Shown piece by piece: positions 29,933 through 37,475 of a stretch of 42,221 bases of DNA. Where the stretch lies: positions 1 to 42,221 of the IMG/VR virus record IMGVR_UViG_3300012001_000002, one strand, 5' to 3'. Under the pieces are notes generated by a model, which had not been told where the DNA came from, did not search any database, and saw only the letters and a list, made by a program, of their open reading frames with translations. Positions within the stretch are counted from its first letter, which is position 1. Each line of letters opens with the position of its first letter. A program made the translations under genes and the position numbers. The DNA comes from a virus.

Positions 29933-30508
29933 GTGGCGTTCACCCCCGCGAACCCCGTGGTCCCCGCGGCGTCGATCAGCGACCACTACCGGGAGCAGCT
30001 TTTCCTGAACGCGGCATCGTACGAGACGCCGATACCAACCCCGACCGTCCCTCCCGCAGTGGTGGCGGCTGCCGGGGCCCTGGTGCCCGGGCTGTACTAC
30101 TGCGGGTACACCTGGATGAACGGCAACGGGGAGACGGCCATCTCGCCCACGCAGGCCATTCTGCTGACAGTCCCGTCGCAGTTGACCATCACCGTTCCGG
30201 GCCTGCCCGGCGGCGTCAGCGGAGCGAACTACTACATCACCGCCCTGCCCGGCGCTGGTAACCCCACGAACATGGGGCTGGTAGGCCAGAACGCGGGTCC
30301 GACCCTGGTGGTCAACTCGCTGCCCTCACAGGCCGCGCCAGCCCCACTTGCCACCGCCAGCGGGGACACCGACGATTACAAGAGCAACGCGATCCTGTCC
30401 AACGTGCCGACCAAGGTGGGGCGTGACACCGACGCCACCGCGTACCCTGCGCAGCCGACCGACGACTCGTGGGTGGTCCACGTGAGGGAACGCGGGAAGT
30501 ACGTCTGA
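29933..30508 (+). CDS. Ig/Fn3-like structural protein
   Basis: A 191-residue protein starting with GTG. LVPGLYYCGYTWMNGNGETA and LTITVPGLPGGVSGANYYIT resemble the strand pattern of fibronectin type III or Ig-like domains common on phage surfaces. C-terminal DDSWVVHVRERGKYV. Probably head-surface. Confidence 0.6.
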   Translation: MAFTPANPVVPAASISDHYREQLFLNAASYETPIPTPTVPPAVVAAAGALVPGLYYCGYTWMNGNGETAISPTQAILLTVPSQLTITVPGLPGGVSGANYYITALPGAGNPTNMGLVGQNAGPTLVVNSLPSQAAPAPLATASGDTDDYKSNAILSNVPTKVGRDTDATAYPAQPTDDSWVVHVRERGKYV

Positions 30509-31056
30509 TGGCCGGCGCTGTCAAGCTCCGCACCAACCCACCGGCGACCGGGGGCACTCTCGATTGGGTCGGGGTAGCCATGACCAACGACGGGGGTGGC
30601 GGAGCCGGTGCGGTTGTGATCGCGTCGGGTGGTGCCGTGGTGGGCGCTGGCAACCCGCTGCCGACATCGTCGACTATGGCGGTCCCTGCGGCCGCCAATG
30701 TGGTCGGGGGGGCGACCCAGGCTGACGCGGTCACCCTGGTCACCATCCCCGCGAACCGAACCTTCCAGGGTTGGATTGCGATTCAGGGCACCCTGCTGGT
30801 GGCCGCCGGCGGGGGGGTGGCGGCAGGCAACGCCCGCGTCGACACCGTGGGGGCTGGGGCGCTGCCTTTCGTGGGGTCACTGGCCCGTATCGACCTCTCC
30901 CTCCCGGCAGTCGCTGTGGCCGTGACGCCGGTGTCGGAGGAGGCCAGCCAGGCCATCTTTGTGACAGTACAGGCACCCGCCGGCGGCTGCACGATCGTCA
31001 GCCACACTGCTGGGCTGACAGTGGCCAACATGAGCGCAGTGGGCATACTGCTGTGA
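30508..31056 (+). CDS. Structural beta protein
   Basis: A 182-residue Gly/Ala/Val-rich protein (start TGATG overlap), with FQGWIAIQGTLLVAAGGGVA and ASQAIFVTVQAPAGGCTIVS. Likely another head or surface protein; family not recognised. Confidence 0.55.
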   Translation: MAGAVKLRTNPPATGGTLDWVGVAMTNDGGGGAGAVVIASGGAVVGAGNPLPTSSTMAVPAAANVVGGATQADAVTLVTIPANRTFQGWIAIQGTLLVAAGGGVAAGNARVDTVGAGALPFVGSLARIDLSLPAVAVAVTPVSEEASQAIFVTVQAPAGGCTIVSHTAGLTVANMSAVGILL

Positions 31057-31085
31057 GAGAATGAAGTCCAACAAGGAGGACCCCC

Positions 31086-31337
31086 ATGGCAAGTAACTCC
31101 AACCGCCGCGGCATGCTCGGCAAGAGCGCCTCGGTCCCGCTTGATCCGAAATACCTCTCCAACTCCGATGAGGAGAGGGCCAACCGGATTGACACCGGCT
31201 ACCCGGGTGGGGTCGATCCGGCGAACAATTCCCCCGAGTTCAAGCAGATCCCCGGGGAGCACACCTCCAAGAACATCAACGAGCCCAACCTGGGCCATCG
31301 CAATGGAGACATCAAGTTCTCCGGTTTCAAGGGGTAG
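31086..31337 (+). CDS. Small hydrophilic protein, first of the basic cluster
   Basis: An 83-residue protein with AAGGAGGACCCCC before ATG. Basic N-terminus (NSNRRGMLGKS), then a hydrophilic, probably disordered body (SPEFKQIPGEHTSKNINEPN). TAG stop, then gcg and the next ATG in the same frame. Confidence 0.65.
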   Translation: MASNSNRRGMLGKSASVPLDPKYLSNSDEERANRIDTGYPGGVDPANNSPEFKQIPGEHTSKNINEPNLGHRNGDIKFSGFKG

Positions 31338-31340
31338 GCG

Positions 31341-31541
31341 ATGGGCATGGATCCGAGCGCGATGATGGGTGGAGGTGGTCCTCCTGGTGCTGGCGGCCCT
31401 CCGGGCGCCGGTGGACCCCCGGGAGCTCCCCCCCAGGGCGGGCCTGACCCGCTGATGATGGCGATGCTTGCATCCAAGATGAAGGGCAAGCACAAGGGCC
31501 GGGGCAAAAGCAAAAAGCGCGGCAAGCGCCGCGGCAAGTAG
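31341..31541 (+). CDS. Gly/Pro-rich protein with polybasic tail
   Basis: A 66-residue protein: MMGGGGPPGAGGPPGAGGPP, a helix (LMMAMLASKM) and an extreme basic tail (KGKHKGRGKSKKRGKRRGK). The tail could bind DNA or the inner capsid surface. TAG stop is followed by GGAGG serving the next gene. Confidence 0.65.
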   Translation: MGMDPSAMMGGGGPPGAGGPPGAGGPPGAPPQGGPDPLMMAMLASKMKGKHKGRGKSKKRGKRRGK

Positions 31542-31553
31542 GAGGTCACCGAC

Positions 31554-31724
31554 ATGGCGAAAAGCACAGCAATGGCCGCCGGGGTGGCCAACCAGGGTAA
31601 GCCCAACACCCTGACCCACCACCACGGCAACAAGAAGAAGGTCAAGACCCACCAGGTGGGCGTCAACAAGACCGGCGGATTCCCGCTCGGCGGTGGGGGC
31701 AAGAAGCGCCGGGGTCGCGCGTAG
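31554..31724 (+). CDS. Small polybasic protein
   Basis: A 56-residue Lys/His/Arg-rich protein (LTHHHGNKKKVKTHQVGVNK) ending GGGKKRRGRA. GGAGG eight bases before ATG. Protamine-like composition; possibly packaged with DNA. Confidence 0.65.
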   Translation: MAKSTAMAAGVANQGKPNTLTHHHGNKKKVKTHQVGVNKTGGFPLGGGGKKRRGRA

Positions 31725-31789
31725 CCGCTCCATGCAATGGACAGCCGGCCGCAGCCCTGACGCTGTCGAGAACCCCAGGGCCCGAGCGC

Positions 31790-31927
31790 AAGCACCACAA
31801 CGCGGAGAGCGCGATTGAACGCGGGCCGAAGATCGACGTGCAGCAGAATGCCAGACGCCGTCCCCCCATGAGCAATGTCATCGGCGCCAATGTGGGCGGG
31901 GCCCGCAAGCGGCGCGGACGAGCCTGA
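31790..31927 (+). other. Possible extra basic reading frame without clear start
   Basis: A frame ending at TGA 31925-31927 encodes RKHHNAESAIERGPKIDVQQ, then NARRRPPMSNVIGANVGGA and RKRRGRA. Its ending matches the KKRRGRA of the gene just upstream, suggesting a tandem duplicate. No start codon with a ribosome site is visible; it lies in the -1 frame relative to 31554-31724. Nothing else convincing in 31725-31927. Confidence 0.3.
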
Positions 31928-31929
31928 GA

Positions 31930-32013
31930 ATGCCAACCGCCACGCCGGGTGCATCCTGGGATCCCCCTCGGGTTGATCTCCTCGGCAGGGTCGGAGACAA
32001 CAAGGAGGTATAA
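31930..32013 (+). CDS. 27-residue ORF ahead of the polybasic micro-ORF
   Basis: ATG 31930 to TAA 32013 (MPTATPGASWDPPRVDLLGR ...). No good ribosome site. Its last codons form the AAGGAGGTATAA that serves the next ORF, so it may act as a leader. Weak candidate. Confidence 0.25.
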   Translation: MPTATPGASWDPPRVDLLGRVGDNKEV

Positions 32014-32016
32014 GAG

Positions 32017-32052
32017 ATGCGGAATCGCAAGCGTCGTCGGAAGGGCCGCTAG
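32017..32052 (+). CDS. 11-residue polybasic micro-protein (MRNRKRRRKGR)
   Basis: ATG preceded by AAGGAGGTATAAGAG, one of the best ribosome sites in the genome, and followed after ten more codons by TAG. Nine of eleven residues are Arg, Lys or Gly/Asn, with eight basic or amide side chains. A terminator follows at once. The strong signals suggest real, abundant translation; function unknown, possibly DNA condensation. Confidence 0.55.
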   Translation: MRNRKRRRKGR

Positions 32053-32076
32053 GGCTCTGCCTGATTGAAAGAGGAG

Positions 32077-32112
32077 CGGCCGGTGACCCGATGAGTGTCC
32101 CGGCCGTTCTTT
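32077..32112 (+). terminator. Rho-independent terminator after basic cluster
   Basis: CGGCCGG (32077-32083) pairs with CCGGCCG (32100-32106), 16-base loop, followed by TTCTTT. Ends the capsid/decoration transcript. Confidence 0.7.
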
Positions 32113-32135
32113 GATGTTTGCGCCGCTGAACCGAC

Positions 32136-32285
32136 ATGGCAACCGCCAAACCCGCACCGCAGCCCGTGGCCACCGAGGTCGACGTGGTCCAGTCGAAGCC
32201 CGCCCCTCAGCCGGTGGCGACCGAGACTGACGGCGTACAGTCCAGACCTTCCCCCCAGCCGATCTCAACTGAGGTAGATAACTGA
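32136..32285 (+). CDS. 49-residue protein made of three 16-residue repeats
   Basis: Starts at ATG 32136 and is essentially three copies of a 16-residue unit: KPAPQPVATEVDVVQS, KPAPQPVATETDGVQS and RPSPQPISTEVDN. Likely disordered. No strong ribosome site. Ends one base before the next ATG. Function unknown. Confidence 0.6.
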   Translation: MATAKPAPQPVATEVDVVQSKPAPQPVATETDGVQSRPSPQPISTEVDN

Positions 32286-32286
32286 C

Positions 32287-33255
32287 ATGCCACCCACCAT
32301 CAAGGGGCTCCGACTAGGGGCTGGGACCGGGCTGCCCGACCAGGTATGGATCGACAGCGTGCGCGACATGCTGGGGGACTACCCGCAGTCGTTCAATGAC
32401 CAGTTCTCCGGGGATGGGGTCAACGGGGCGTTCGGCGCCGGCGGGACCCCGATCAAGGTGTCGAAGCCGCGGATCTACGACGGTAAGTCGTCCAGCGGCG
32501 GGCCCTCGGTCTACGTCAAGGTCGGAGGGGTGGACCAGCCCGTGGTGGCGGCCAACCCGCCCGCCGCCAACCAGGTGTTCGTGAACTACAACACCGGCGA
32601 GATCACCTTCGGCACCGTCCCGCCGGTCGCCGTGAACAATGTGCTGATCGGCTTTCTGTGGTCGCGCTGGTCGGACCAGTCGATCCTCGAGGCGCTGTAC
32701 TCCGGTCTGCGCGAGATGTTTCCCATCGTCGGCAAGATCTACGTCGATGCCTCCATCAACATCGCGGTCAACAAGTGGGAGTACCAGCTGCCGGCGTGGG
32801 CGCAGGACCCCCGCAGCAAGATCCTCAAGGTCGAGGTCCAGTCGACCGGGGTGATGACCGAGCCGTTCCGCCCGCTCCGCGTCTACACCCGCCTGGGCCT
32901 GGACCTGCTCACGGTCCCGCAGTCGCAGATCTACTCGCCCACCGCCAAGCTCCGCGTGTCCGGCTGGGGCCCGTACATCAGCCTTGGTGACCTCGAGCCG
33001 CAGCTGCAGGTCCTGCCGCAGTACTACGCGATCGCCACGCTGGCCGCCGGGCGGGAGATGGCGGACAAGCGCCGCGACAACGCGACCCCGGTGTCACAGG
33101 AGGGGGCGCACCCCCAGCTTGAATACCTGCAGGTAGCCCGGCACTACCGCAACCTGTTCGACACCGCGCTGGAGCGACTCAAGAGCCAGCAGTCGAGAAT
33201 GCACAAGAAAATTTTGACCAGCTACGAATTAGCCGACTATGGACCCCGCGGCTGA
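32287..33255 (+). CDS. Head-tail adaptor/connector-like protein
   Basis: A 322-residue protein with a helical N-terminal part (WIDSVRDMLGDYPQSFNDQF), beta segments (NQVFVNYNTGEITFGTVPPV) and a C-terminal helix region (QYYAIATLAAGREMADKRRD, then YRNLFDTALERLKSQQS). Position between capsid and tail genes suggests a connector or tail-tube-like protein; no motif proves it. Confidence 0.5.
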   Translation: MPPTIKGLRLGAGTGLPDQVWIDSVRDMLGDYPQSFNDQFSGDGVNGAFGAGGTPIKVSKPRIYDGKSSSGGPSVYVKVGGVDQPVVAANPPAANQVFVNYNTGEITFGTVPPVAVNNVLIGFLWSRWSDQSILEALYSGLREMFPIVGKIYVDASINIAVNKWEYQLPAWAQDPRSKILKVEVQSTGVMTEPFRPLRVYTRLGLDLLTVPQSQIYSPTAKLRVSGWGPYISLGDLEPQLQVLPQYYAIATLAAGREMADKRRDNATPVSQEGAHPQLEYLQVARHYRNLFDTALERLKSQQSRMHKKILTSYELADYGPRG

Positions 33256-34360
33256 GGTCACCACGGCGGGGCTGTACGCCGCCACCGAGCATATCCTCGG
33301 CCAGGAACACGCCCGTCAGATGCTCGCCAACCTGCTCCGCCGGCAGTGGCTGGTGGCGCAGGGACGGTACGAGCGGTCGCACGGCGCGCTGGCCGCCGGT
33401 GCCACTGGGGTGGGCAAGACCTTTCTGATCCGAACCATGTGTCAACAGGCGGGGCTGCCCTTCGCTGAGGTCAACGCCACTCAATTCACGGATGTCGGAT
33501 ATGTCGGGATGAATCTCTCGCAAATGTTCCTGCCGCTGATCCTGAGCGCGATCGGGATGCGTCGGGCCGCGCTTGAGGAGCAGTACGGGGCCTCAGTACT
33601 CGACTCAATCGACGACAGCAACCCTGAGTCGGTGCTCAAGGTCGACCATCGCATCCTCGGCCCGGCGGTGGAGGCTGCGGAGAGCGGGGTGGTCCTGCTC
33701 GACGAGTTCGATAAGTGGATGATCGGTGAGACTCATGACCCCGGCTCCAAGGTCAAGTCGAAGAAGGAGGGTGTGCCCGAGGGGCGCAACGTGGGCCGCA
33801 AGCTGCAGGCTGAACTGCTCAAGATCGTTGAGGGCTCGGACGTGTACGTCACCGACAAGGAGGAGGAGCTCGGCCAGGTATTCAACACCGAGCGCGTGCT
33901 GGTGATCGCCGCCGGCGCCTTCATCGGCATCGACAAGATCATCAACGACCGCACCGGCCGGGAGATGACCGATGACCCGCGGCAGTGGGAGAGGACCGAG
34001 CCCAAGGACTTCGAGCATTTCGGTCTGCTCCCCGAGCTCGCCGGCCGCCTCGCGGTGCACATCGCCTTCAAGCCCCTGCGCGAGCATCACATCATTCAGA
34101 TGATCGACGACTCCGGCCTGCTCACCGAGTTCGAGGAGCGGTTCCACAACGAGGGCTGCGGGATGGTGGTCGAGAATGGCGCCATGCAGATCGTGGCCAA
34201 GAATGCGCTCAACCTGGGGATCGGGGCTCGAGGACTGCGCCATGTCATGGAGCGCACCTTTGGCCCGGCCCTGTTCGAGGCCAGCATGAACGGAGGCGGG
34301 ACCGTGGTGCTTGATGCCACCGCAGCGCAGGGCAAGCGTGCCCGCTGGGTCGCGGACTAG
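33239..34360 (+). CDS. ClpX-like AAA+ ATPase in the tail module
   Basis: A 373-residue protein overlapping the upstream gene by 17 bases. ClpX landmarks in order: Walker A GATGVGKT (54-61), pore loop GYVG (87-90), Walker B VVLLDEFDK (151-159), AAGAFIGIDKII (224-235), FGLLPELAGRL (261-271) and sensor 2 GARGLR (329-334). The N-terminal zinc domain is absent. The stretch at 236-260, where bacterial ClpX carries its IGF loop for ClpP, has no IGF. It may therefore unfold or remodel proteins without ClpP, perhaps during virion assembly. TAG stop, then ATG of the tail gene in frame. Confidence 0.9.
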   Translation: MDPAAEVTTAGLYAATEHILGQEHARQMLANLLRRQWLVAQGRYERSHGALAAGATGVGKTFLIRTMCQQAGLPFAEVNATQFTDVGYVGMNLSQMFLPLILSAIGMRRAALEEQYGASVLDSIDDSNPESVLKVDHRILGPAVEAAESGVVLLDEFDKWMIGETHDPGSKVKSKKEGVPEGRNVGRKLQAELLKIVEGSDVYVTDKEEELGQVFNTERVLVIAAGAFIGIDKIINDRTGREMTDDPRQWERTEPKDFEHFGLLPELAGRLAVHIAFKPLREHHIIQMIDDSGLLTEFEERFHNEGCGMVVENGAMQIVAKNALNLGIGARGLRHVMERTFGPALFEASMNGGGTVVLDATAAQGKRARWVAD

Positions 34361-36340
34361 ATGGCCAACATCGCCATCAAGGACCTCCCGGGGCGCCTGC
34401 AGACCACGGACATCGGCAAGCGATACCACGTGGGGCTCGGGGTCCCCTCGGCAAGCGATCCCACCAAGCTCAACATGTACGGGTACAACCTGGTGCGCAA
34501 GGACTCTGGTGGGGGTGATTACCACGAGAAGTCGGATGCCAAGACCCGGGACACGCTGTCCGCGGTCGGCTCACCCAACGTCACCGACCGCGACCTGTCC
34601 CCGGTTCCGCACGTGACCGATGGGGACTTCTCCGGCGGGGGGCTGCAGCACATCTTCATCGACGCCAAGCAGTATTACGACTCCGACATGGAGATCCGCG
34701 TGGCTGGCAAGTTGCAGCTGCGGCCGGCGTGGGCGCGCAGGGTGCACCACGCCCAGACGGCCGGGCCAAGCCAGGCTGTCTACTACGCCGGGGATGTGTA
34801 CGTGACCTACGGTGACGGCTCGGGGATCTACAACTCGGCGGGGCTGGTCGCCGGGGGACCGCCGGTGACACAGACGATCGTCATGGACACCGACGGCATC
34901 GCCCTGTTCGGCGCCGACGGCGGCACTCCCGGCAAGCTCTGGAGCTATCTGGGCGGGGCATGGACGACGGTGAGCTCGACGCTGCCGGCCGGCGTTACGC
35001 AGATCTGGGGCGTGAACCTCGCCACCAACGGCCATTGGCTCTACTATTTGGCGGCCGGCGTCCTGCACCGGCTCGATCTCAACACCCAGCCCAACCCGCC
35101 GGACTCGCTGGTGCCCATGGGCGCCGCGGTCAACACCATCATCGACGTGGTCCCCTACGGTGGTGGGGTGGCCATCCTGGTCAATGAAACCTCGAGCGCG
35201 GCCATGGTGGTCTACTACCACGACGGGTTCAACCTGCAGCTGATGCTGCGCCTGCGAGGGTACTCGGGGCAGGGGCTCACCGACTGCATGGGCCAGATGT
35301 ATGTGACCGCACAGAGCCTTGGGACCTTCGAGCCCCCGATCCTGCTGCAGGTCGGGTCAGGACAGTACAACATCGTGGGGCGCTTCGGGTCCTCCCTCAA
35401 CCAGGCCCGCAACGCGCTGATGATCGGGGCGCCGATCTCGTCCGGGCAGTACGTGGCCTTCACGCTGGTGAACGCGCAACTGCAGGGGATCACGCCAACT
35501 CCCTACGTGATGGTGTTCGACGTGCTCGCGGGCAGCCTGAGCCACCTGCCCAACCTCGATGCCACCGATATGCCGGGCCGCGGGGTGCGCGGGCTCGCGT
35601 GGCTGGGGCGGGCGCTGATGATCCCCATGAACATCGCGGCCGGCAACGTGCTCCAGTTCCAGACCAACCAGCAGGCATACCTCCCGCCCGCTCCCGTGCC
35701 CATCTTCACCCCCACGGGGCAACTGGAGACGGCCCTGTTCGACTTCAACACACCGGGTCTGACCAAGCAGTTCCGGCGTGTCACAGCCCGTCACACAGGG
35801 CTGAATGCCGGCGAGTCCGTCACGGTGCAGATTTACGTCGACCGGGATCCCGAGTTGTACGTGACGGGGGTCACCCCCCCGGCGGCGACCGTGACCCACT
35901 CCTACGCAAATGGCGACCCCAGCCCGCAGGTGACAGTGCTGAACATCCCATCGCACAAGCTGGGCCTCAGCGCGTACGCGGTGGTCAAGGTGGCGGCGGG
36001 AACGGGCGGGCTGACGGCGCCGGTCGTGTTCTGGCTGTCAATTGAGATTTCAGCCCCCTGGACCTATGACCTTGAGGTCGATTGCACCCGCGACATCCGC
36101 ACCCTGGACGGCCGCGAGGATGCCCTTCAACTGGAGGCCAGGGACCGGCTGGGGATGCTTCGTAACGCCTACGAGAACGGGCAACCGCTGACCATGTGGG
36201 ATTTTCTGGGGCAGTCCCGGCTGGTCAATATCGCCGACTACGACTTCCGGGCCACCTCCCCGATGAACCAGGCCGACGGGCTGCACCGGGCTGACCTCGA
36301 GGGGTACGTGAAGCTCGTGCTCACCGAGACGGTGGTCTGA
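34361..36340 (+). CDS. Tail protein, beta-propeller-like
   Basis: A 659-residue protein. Repeating four-strand blocks from about 125 to 450 (for example AVYYAGDVYVTYGDGSGIYN and YYLAAGVLHRLDLNTQP) look like a beta-propeller. A beta domain follows (GESVTVQIYVDRDPELYVTG), then YDLEVDCTRDIRTLDGREDA and a C-terminal TMWDFLG segment. Propeller-type proteins form the hub or nozzle of short tails. Starts directly after the ClpX-like TAG. Confidence 0.65.
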   Translation: MANIAIKDLPGRLQTTDIGKRYHVGLGVPSASDPTKLNMYGYNLVRKDSGGGDYHEKSDAKTRDTLSAVGSPNVTDRDLSPVPHVTDGDFSGGGLQHIFIDAKQYYDSDMEIRVAGKLQLRPAWARRVHHAQTAGPSQAVYYAGDVYVTYGDGSGIYNSAGLVAGGPPVTQTIVMDTDGIALFGADGGTPGKLWSYLGGAWTTVSSTLPAGVTQIWGVNLATNGHWLYYLAAGVLHRLDLNTQPNPPDSLVPMGAAVNTIIDVVPYGGGVAILVNETSSAAMVVYYHDGFNLQLMLRLRGYSGQGLTDCMGQMYVTAQSLGTFEPPILLQVGSGQYNIVGRFGSSLNQARNALMIGAPISSGQYVAFTLVNAQLQGITPTPYVMVFDVLAGSLSHLPNLDATDMPGRGVRGLAWLGRALMIPMNIAAGNVLQFQTNQQAYLPPAPVPIFTPTGQLETALFDFNTPGLTKQFRRVTARHTGLNAGESVTVQIYVDRDPELYVTGVTPPAATVTHSYANGDPSPQVTVLNIPSHKLGLSAYAVVKVAAGTGGLTAPVVFWLSIEISAPWTYDLEVDCTRDIRTLDGREDALQLEARDRLGMLRNAYENGQPLTMWDFLGQSRLVNIADYDFRATSPMNQADGLHRADLEGYVKLVLTETVV

Positions 36341-37221
36341 TGTCGGGTCAGCCAAACCCGAGGTCGGGATTCCTCGAGGGCTTCGTCCCCGGCATCGCTG
36401 GCAATAACACCGGGGCCCAGCTGGACACCTCCCATGTCACCGCTCCGATCCTGTTCGATGCCTACGGGGGCTACCAACTGGTGGACCCCGCCAATCCCTA
36501 CCGGCTCCGCTTCGCCATCCCGCCACAGGTCACGATCATCCGCAAGGTGCGAGTCTCCTTCTCGCTGACCTCGGGGGTCTATGTGTCGCAAGGGGGAACG
36601 ATCGCAGGATCCAACACCAGTCCGGCGAGCGTCAATCACACTCACGGCGTGCCGGGGTTGAGCGTGCCGGGACTGGGCGTGCCGGGGTTGGGTACCCCAA
36701 ACCACCAACACACCGCATTGAAGCTGGGGGCTTTCGTGGCCTCTGTCGGTCCGTCTGGCGCTGACATCCAGGACGCCGGCGGCACCTCGTTTGGCGCAGT
36801 TGGGCAGACCACCACCCGCACCGGGGTATCTCTGCTGACTGACAGCTCAGGGGGCGGCACCACCGGGGGCGGCACCACCGGGGGTGGCACCACCGGGGGT
36901 GGAACTTCAGGCGGTTTCAGCGTGACCCACGTCCATGCCTTCGCCGGTGGCACAGTCGCCTTCGGAGCCCCTACCGCGCTGGGCGCCGCTGGCGGGGCCT
37001 CAGCGGCCCATATCATGCTGGTGGGAACCGGCGAGATGTTTCCCCTCCCCCCGTCCCAGCAGCCCCCGTACGGTGGTGGGGCAGCATCCGACTTCGGGCC
37101 CTTTGACCTCACCAAGTATTTCGCCCAAACCGGAATCACTTACGAGATCCAGTTCACCACGGCGACCATCGGGGGCATAATCGCCCAGGTACAGATGGTC
37201 GCGCAGTTAACGGCATCATGA
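36340..37221 (+). CDS. Tail-tip or fibre protein with HxH motifs and short repeats
   Basis: A 293-residue protein. Three HxH pairs (NHTHG at about 104, NHQHT at about 122, THVHA at about 202) recall metal-binding HxH motifs of the T4 gp37 fibre tip. Between them are VPGL repeats (GVPGLSVPGLGVPGLG) and four GGGTT-type units. The C-terminal part is compact (YFAQTGITYEIQFTTATIGG). Likely host recognition; assigned by features, not family. Confidence 0.55.
   Translation: MSGQPNPRSGFLEGFVPGIAGNNTGAQLDTSHVTAPILFDAYGGYQLVDPANPYRLRFAIPPQVTIIRKVRVSFSLTSGVYVSQGGTIAGSNTSPASVNHTHGVPGLSVPGLGVPGLGTPNHQHTALKLGAFVASVGPSGADIQDAGGTSFGAVGQTTTRTGVSLLTDSSGGGTTGGGTTGGGTTGGGTSGGFSVTHVHAFAGGTVAFGAPTALGAAGGASAAHIMLVGTGEMFPLPPSQQPPYGGGAASDFGPFDLTKYFAQTGITYEIQFTTATIGGIIAQVQMVAQLTAS
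36648..36692 (+). repeat. Three 15-bp tandem repeats (VPGL units)
   Basis: Units of the type GTGCCGGGGTTGAGC / GTGCCGGGACTGGGC / GTGCCGGGGTTGGGT in frame within the fibre gene. Short in-frame repeats can gain or lose units by slippage. Confidence 0.75.
36852..36911 (+). repeat. About four 15-bp tandem repeats (GGGTT units)
   Basis: Near-identical units of GGCACCACCGGGGGY in frame, encoding repeated GGGTT. A likely site of length variation between phage variants. Confidence 0.8.
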
Positions 37222-37475
37222 CGACCGACTTCCACGGCGACTCCAAGCTCGAGCCCCTGGTGCTGCACCTGCAGATGCGCGAGGGTCGGCTGCTGGAGAT
37301 GGCGTACATCGCCGATGTCCACCTGCCGAGCGGGATGGTTTCGCGCATCAACAAGGCGTTTAACCCAACTGAGGGGCAGCGGGAGAGAATAGACAGCGTG
37401 GTGCAGGAGTTGATCGAGTCCATGCTCGAACAGGAGGGGTTGTCGCTGCACCTCGGGGATGTACATGCCGAGTAG
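37218..37475 (+). CDS. Small hypothetical protein in fibre block
   Basis: An 85-residue protein (ATGA overlap) with KLEPLVLHLQMREGRLLEMA and a C-terminal helix (RERIDSVVQELIESMLEQEG). Possibly a fibre assembly factor; function unknown. Confidence 0.65.
   Translation: MTTDFHGDSKLEPLVLHLQMREGRLLEMAYIADVHLPSGMVSRINKAFNPTEGQRERIDSVVQELIESMLEQEGLSLHLGDVHAE

Noticed and set aside
31554-31927. Programmed -1 frameshift joining 31554-31724 to the following basic frame
   Set aside because: The -1 frame is open and its ending is similar, but I see no slippery heptamer in the zero frame; a tandem duplicate is simpler.
12167-37139. Long leftward ORFs opposite the late genes, some over 400 codons
   Set aside because: They are mirror frames of GC-rich coding sequence, rich in Arg, Gly, Leu and His, and lack motifs and ribosome sites.
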